Below, piece after piece: positions 61,096 to 64,000 of a DNA stretch of 64,000 bases. Source of the DNA: Salinivirga cyanobacteriivorans. GTDB lineage: Bacteria; Bacteroidota; Bacteroidia; Bacteroidales; Salinivirgaceae. The stretch lies in the NCBI RefSeq assembly GCF_001443605.1, contig NZ_CP013118.1, positions 4,179,001-4,243,000 on the forward strand, given 5' to 3'. The position numbers and the translations under genes were made by a program. The notes beneath the pieces are model-generated. The model saw only the letters and a list, made by a program, of their open reading frames with translations. It did no database searches and was not told the origin of the DNA. Positions within the stretch are counted from its first letter, which is position 1. Every line of letters begins with the position of its first letter.

Positions 61096-61950
61096 TTAAG
61101 CCGCGTTCATATTTAAAAAATTTGAAAAAGCTTCTGGTGTTTTATATCCCAGGTAAGCATGTTTTCTTTTTCGATTATACCATACTTCTATAAACTCAAA
61201 AATTGCGTTTTTTGCTTGTTTTACAGAGCGGTAATCATAGTGATAAATCATCTCGGACTTGATGATTTTAAAGAAGTTTTCGGCCACTGCATTGTCCCAA
61301 CAGTTGCCCTTGCGGCTCATGCTTTGAACCACATCATTGCCTTTTAATTCTTTTCTAAAGCTATCTGCGGCATATTGCACGCCCCTGTCAGAGTGAAAAA
61401 TCAACCCGGGTGCTACTGGCCGGTTGGTTTTGGCCATTTGCCAGGCCGGGATGATCGTAGCCTCAGTGGTTAAGTCTTCTGAAAGCGACCATCCCACGAT
61501 TTTACGGTCAAATAAGTCCATGATGATGGTCAAATACAACCACCCTTCTGCCGTGGGGACGTATGTGATGTCTGATACCCATGCCTTAGAAACCTCTTCC
61601 TGGTAAAACTCCCTTTTCAGGATGTTTTCAGCTATCCGGAACCCATGGTTTGAATCCGTCGTAGCTACCCTGTACTTTTTGCGGGTAATGCTCCGAAGCC
61701 CCATTTTCTTCATCATCCTGCCAATACGCGGGCGCGATGCCTGAAACCCCTGCTCATTCAGCTCATCGGTTATCTTTGGGCTCCCGTAACGCCCTTTATT
61801 ATCATGATATATTTCTCCGATTTTTTTCATCAACCTTATCGTTTCCATGACCCTCGCTGATGGTTTCCTTTCTAACCATGCATAGTAACTACTTCTTGCC
61901 ACCCCCAGCACTTTACACATTTTCTCAACAGCAAATTCTTGCTGGTACAT
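61096..61950 (-). CDS. IS3-family transposase OrfB (DDE integrase domain)
   Basis: The 284-residue frame has an N-terminal HTH_21-like helical region (GRYGSPKITDELNEQGF), then an rve integrase core. The catalytic acids are visible: first Asp in WVSDITYVP, second in FHSDRGVQYA, and the Glu in NAVAENFFKIIKSE. It catalyses strand cutting and joining of the element. Expression is expected as an OrfAB fusion: the -1 frame is open from the slippery site near 62001 in orfA straight into this frame. The ATG at 61950 may allow separate OrfB. The frame is intact, so the element may still be active if its ends are functional. Confidence 0.93.
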   Translation of the reverse strand: MYQQEFAVEKMCKVLGVARSSYYAWLERKPSARVMETIRLMKKIGEIYHDNKGRYGSPKITDELNEQGFQASRPRIGRMMKKMGLRSITRKKYRVATTDSNHGFRIAENILKREFYQEEVSKAWVSDITYVPTAEGWLYLTIIMDLFDRKIVGWSLSEDLTTEATIIPAWQMAKTNRPVAPGLIFHSDRGVQYAADSFRKELKGNDVVQSMSRKGNCWDNAVAENFFKIIKSEMIYHYDYRSVKQAKNAIFEFIEVWYNRKRKHAYLGYKTPEAFSNFLNMNAA

Positions 61951-61952
61951 GT

Positions 61953-62273
61953 TTATGAATTCGTATTTCTGCTGTCGCCCTTGGAGAAAATGCTCACTGC
62001 CTTTTTTAAGATATCGCGCTCTATTTGCGTTTCCCGCAGTTCTTTTCGAAGCTGTGCCAGCTCTTTCTCCTTGTCGGTCATCACAGGCCTGCCTTGTCCA
62101 GCAAAGCTGTTATCTCCATATTTATCATGCTCCCTGACCCAACGGTTTAACATGTTGTCTGTAATGCCCAACTCTTGTGCAATTTCCTTTTTTGGCCTGT
62201 TTTGCTGTGTCTGACAAAGCTCTACTGCCATTTTTTTAAATTCTTTGTCATACTTCTTTCTTCGTACACTCAT
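61953..62273 (-). CDS. IS3-family transposase OrfA (HTH protein)
   Basis: The 106-residue protein has an N-terminal helix-turn-helix (about 8-50, KKEIAQELGITDNMLNRWVRE) and a C-terminal leucine-zipper-like helix (about 68-95). It binds the IS ends and is the N-terminal part of the OrfAB transposase. A canonical A-AAA-AAG slippery heptamer lies in frame at 62001-62007 (TTA AAA AAG GCA). After a -1 slip the reading frame is open through to OrfB with no stop, so programmed frameshifting is well supported by sequence. Confidence 0.92.
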   Translation of the reverse strand: MSVRRKKYDKEFKKMAVELCQTQQNRPKKEIAQELGITDNMLNRWVREHDKYGDNSFAGQGRPVMTDKEKELAQLRKELRETQIERDILKKAVSIFSKGDSRNTNS

Positions 62274-63333
62274 AATGCAAATCTAGTTCTTTAGGCTTAA
62301 CTATATGTCCGGGCAAATGTAGCAACTCCACTCCTTTTTCACTCAAAACAAACCCTTTTATTCTGTCTTGTTTTAAGAATTCATGAGGAAATCCGTGGTC
62401 AACAGCACTAACTTCATTCAATTGTTGAATTTGCGCTTTGTCAAGTTCTATGTTTACAGCTTTAATACTGTCCTGCATTTGCTTTAATTTACGTGCGCCA
62501 ACAATTGGAATTACCACCTGGTTTTGTTGCATGGTCCATCGAATGGCAATTTGAGCAGGAGAATAACCGGTTTCATTGGCCAGTTTCACCACAGCTTTGG
62601 CAATGTTTTGATTTCGTTGGCTCAGCCTGGGGTTATCGGCCTCCATACGTTTGTCATTGTCATTTGCTTTTAGGTATTTACCCGTTAAAGCTCCTCCGGC
62701 AAGTGGTGCCCATGCGGTTACTGCCAGGTCACCGGCTTTTGCCATTGGCAGCAGGTCGCGCTCAGTAGTGCGTTCTATGAGACTGTACTCAACTTGCAGC
62801 GCATTAAAACGGGTCCAGCCACGTAAATCTGCTATGGCGTTAGCTTCTGAAACAATCCATGCTGGTGTGTCAGAAATGCCGGCATAGAGAATTTTTCCTG
62901 ATTTAACCAAATCGTCAATACCGCGCAGTATTTCTTCGCTGGGAGTGAGGAAATCCCATGCATGGAGGTATAAAACATCTATATGATCTGTTTGCAACCT
63001 TTTTAAACTTGCTTCAACTGATCGCATCATATTTTTGCGATGGTTGCCGGCATAGTTTACGTCACCGGGCTTGTCAAAAAGGCTGTATTTTGTAGCCACT
63101 ACAAAATGATCTCTGTCAGGGGCAATGAATTCTCCCACGAAAGCTTCACTGGTGCCTTCGGTATACCTGTTTGCTGTATCTATAAAGTTTCCGCCGGCAT
63201 CTGCATAAGCATCAAATATTTTTTTGCTCTCCTCTTTCGAAGCTCCCCAGCCCCATTCTTCACCAAATGTCATAGTGCCAAGGCTAAGTTCTGAAACGCG
63301 TAATCCGGTTTTTCCGAGTAGTTTGTATCGCAT
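62248..63333 (-). CDS. Aldo/keto reductase with an IS-derived C-terminal tail
   Basis: The 361-residue protein is a TIM-barrel NAD(P)H-dependent oxidoreductase. The AKR tetrad is complete: Asp52, Tyr57, Lys82 and His124 in FIDTANRY, ATKYS and LHAWD. The cofactor-binding region near the C-terminus (IPIVGARKLKQMQDS) is present. The last ~28 residues, beginning GVELLHLPGH, are encoded by the IS3 end, so the native C-terminus is lost and the gene overlaps orfA by 26 bp. The missing part was probably short, so activity may survive. The substrate is unknown. It lies 3 bp downstream of the flavin reductase gene, so the two form an operon. Confidence 0.9.
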   Translation of the reverse strand: MRYKLLGKTGLRVSELSLGTMTFGEEWGWGASKEESKKIFDAYADAGGNFIDTANRYTEGTSEAFVGEFIAPDRDHFVVATKYSLFDKPGDVNYAGNHRKNMMRSVEASLKRLQTDHIDVLYLHAWDFLTPSEEILRGIDDLVKSGKILYAGISDTPAWIVSEANAIADLRGWTRFNALQVEYSLIERTTERDLLPMAKAGDLAVTAWAPLAGGALTGKYLKANDNDKRMEADNPRLSQRNQNIAKAVVKLANETGYSPAQIAIRWTMQQNQVVIPIVGARKLKQMQDSIKAVNIELDKAQIQQLNEVSAVDHGFPHEFLKQDRIKGFVLSEKGVELLHLPGHIVKPKELDLHYECTKKEV

Positions 63334-63336
63334 TTG

Positions 63337-63978
63337 TTATGATGTTTTGGTTTGTTGTTTTTTAAATTTAGGTAATTCGTTTGTTCTGGCGTAAGGCATC
63401 GATTTGATTTTTTTTAACCTATAGTAGTTATTAAGCCCTGAAACGCCTATTCCACCCAGCTTTTCCATGTCAATGTAGCCATTGTCGGCCAAAGTTTTAT
63501 CCGGTATTTGGAGCAGCAATATTTGGCCTATCACAAGCCAGGTTTCGTTACTTTTTATAGGTATGATTTCTTTGAGCTTTAAACCTGTTTTTACCAGGCT
63601 CTCTTTTACAAAAGGTACCGGGAAGTTGTCAATGTATTCTTCACTGAGTGCGCACTGCTCAAACTCCGAAACGCCGGATTCAAATTTGGCTGAAGTGTAG
63701 TGCGCCTGTTCAATGAATGATTCGTGTACATGGTTGATGGTGAAAAAACCACTTTTACGAATATTGTTTAACGTTTGCCGTTTGGGCCGCGAAATATATC
63801 CCATATGTGCAGGGTTGCTGCCTATGTGAACTACATTGCTTATAATAGCCAGATTTGTTTTACTGTCTGGAGATATGGTTCCAATAAGGTTTGCAGGCTT
63901 TATTCCGGTAATTGCATTGATGATATTCAAACGTCTGATTTTTGGAGTCTCTGCAAGATCTTTTGAAGTTAGTAGCAT
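63337..63978 (-). CDS. Flavin reductase-like FMN-binding split-barrel protein
   Basis: The protein has 213 residues from the ATG at 63978, close to the right edge of the window. The pattern fits the flavin reductase-like domain: GIKPANLIGTISPDSKTNLAIISNVVHIGSNP near the N-terminus, then SGFFTINHV and a split-barrel strand series. Family members bind FMN and reduce flavins or act on small substrates. The exact reaction is unknown. The stop is 3 bp from the aldo/keto reductase start, suggesting a joint role in redox metabolism. The promoter lies at or beyond the window edge. Confidence 0.85.
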   Translation of the reverse strand: MLLTSKDLAETPKIRRLNIINAITGIKPANLIGTISPDSKTNLAIISNVVHIGSNPAHMGYISRPKRQTLNNIRKSGFFTINHVHESFIEQAHYTSAKFESGVSEFEQCALSEEYIDNFPVPFVKESLVKTGLKLKEIIPIKSNETWLVIGQILLLQIPDKTLADNGYIDMEKLGGIGVSGLNNYYRLKKIKSMPYARTNELPKFKKQQTKTS

Positions 63979-64000
63979 TTGGACTGATGATTTAACGTTT

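Larger units (their letters stand above)
61057..62341 (-). mobile_element. IS3-family insertion sequence
   Basis: The element is about 1.28 kb, the usual size for IS3, and carries orfA and orfB. Imperfect inverted ends can be aligned: AGTGGAATTGCAACA at 61064 on the left and, read inward from the right, AGTGGAGTTGCTACA ending at 62332, with GGACA shared further in. The outer limits are uncertain by about 10 bp. TG/CA ends would give roughly 61057 and 62341. No target-site duplication was found. The left end abuts a gene lacking its 5' part and the right end supplies the C-terminus of the aldo/keto reductase. Confidence 0.85.

Overview
The window looks like chromosomal DNA of a Bacteroidota bacterium, probably a marine or sediment type. 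The base composition is AT-rich. The largest protein ends in a type IX secretion (T9SS) C-terminal sorting domain. Several genes are preceded by the Bacteroidota -7 promoter box TAnnTTTG, with a TTG about 20 bp upstream in the clearer cases. No genus can be fixed from the sequence alone.

Layout. Positions 1 to about 14,776 are one very large, extremely homogeneous CRISPR array: about 224 copies of a 30-bp repeat with 35-37 bp spacers. It runs off the left edge and no cas gene is visible in the window. The repeat ends in ATTGAAAT, typical of type I/III crRNA 5' handles, so the array should be read left to right, with its leader off the left edge. The array holds tandem block duplications of 8 and 10/11 units, colinear half-shared spacer sets, and near-identical spacer pairs that differ by 1-2 bases. 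From 14,813 to 17,931 the leader-distal end passes into a ~397-bp tandem repeat (seven full copies, one with an internal deletion, one partial). Each copy contains pieces of two CRISPR repeats that look split at the same internal point by a 59-bp and a 204-bp insert. This split-repeat amplification is the most unusual structure in the window.

From 18,069 to 33,772 there are chromosomal genes: a GroES-like co-chaperonin with a thioredoxin-fold/glutaredoxin protein; recQ; an operon of a DUF5063 protein, an RNase D-like exonuclease and an RlmI-type rRNA methyltransferase; a trehalose-6-phosphate synthase fused to a phosphatase domain whose nucleophile Asp is Asn; a CPA2 cation/proton antiporter with an RCK domain; a small membrane protein; glmM; a secreted coiled-coil protein; and a large SNF2-family helicase.

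From 34,107 to 50,461 a single 14.7-kb gene encodes a ~4,900-residue repetitive T9SS-exported surface protein, followed by two secreted proteins of unknown function. Then come a YfhO-type membrane protein, hisS, hutH and an M16 zinc-peptidase lipoprotein. The right end (59.8-64 kb) is disturbed: an IS3-family element has truncated the 5' end of an outer-membrane-type gene, which also carries two homopolymer frameshifts. The element also replaced the C-terminus of an aldo/keto reductase. A flavin reductase lies directly upstream of that reductase.

No rRNA or tRNA genes, and no second CRISPR array, were recognised.
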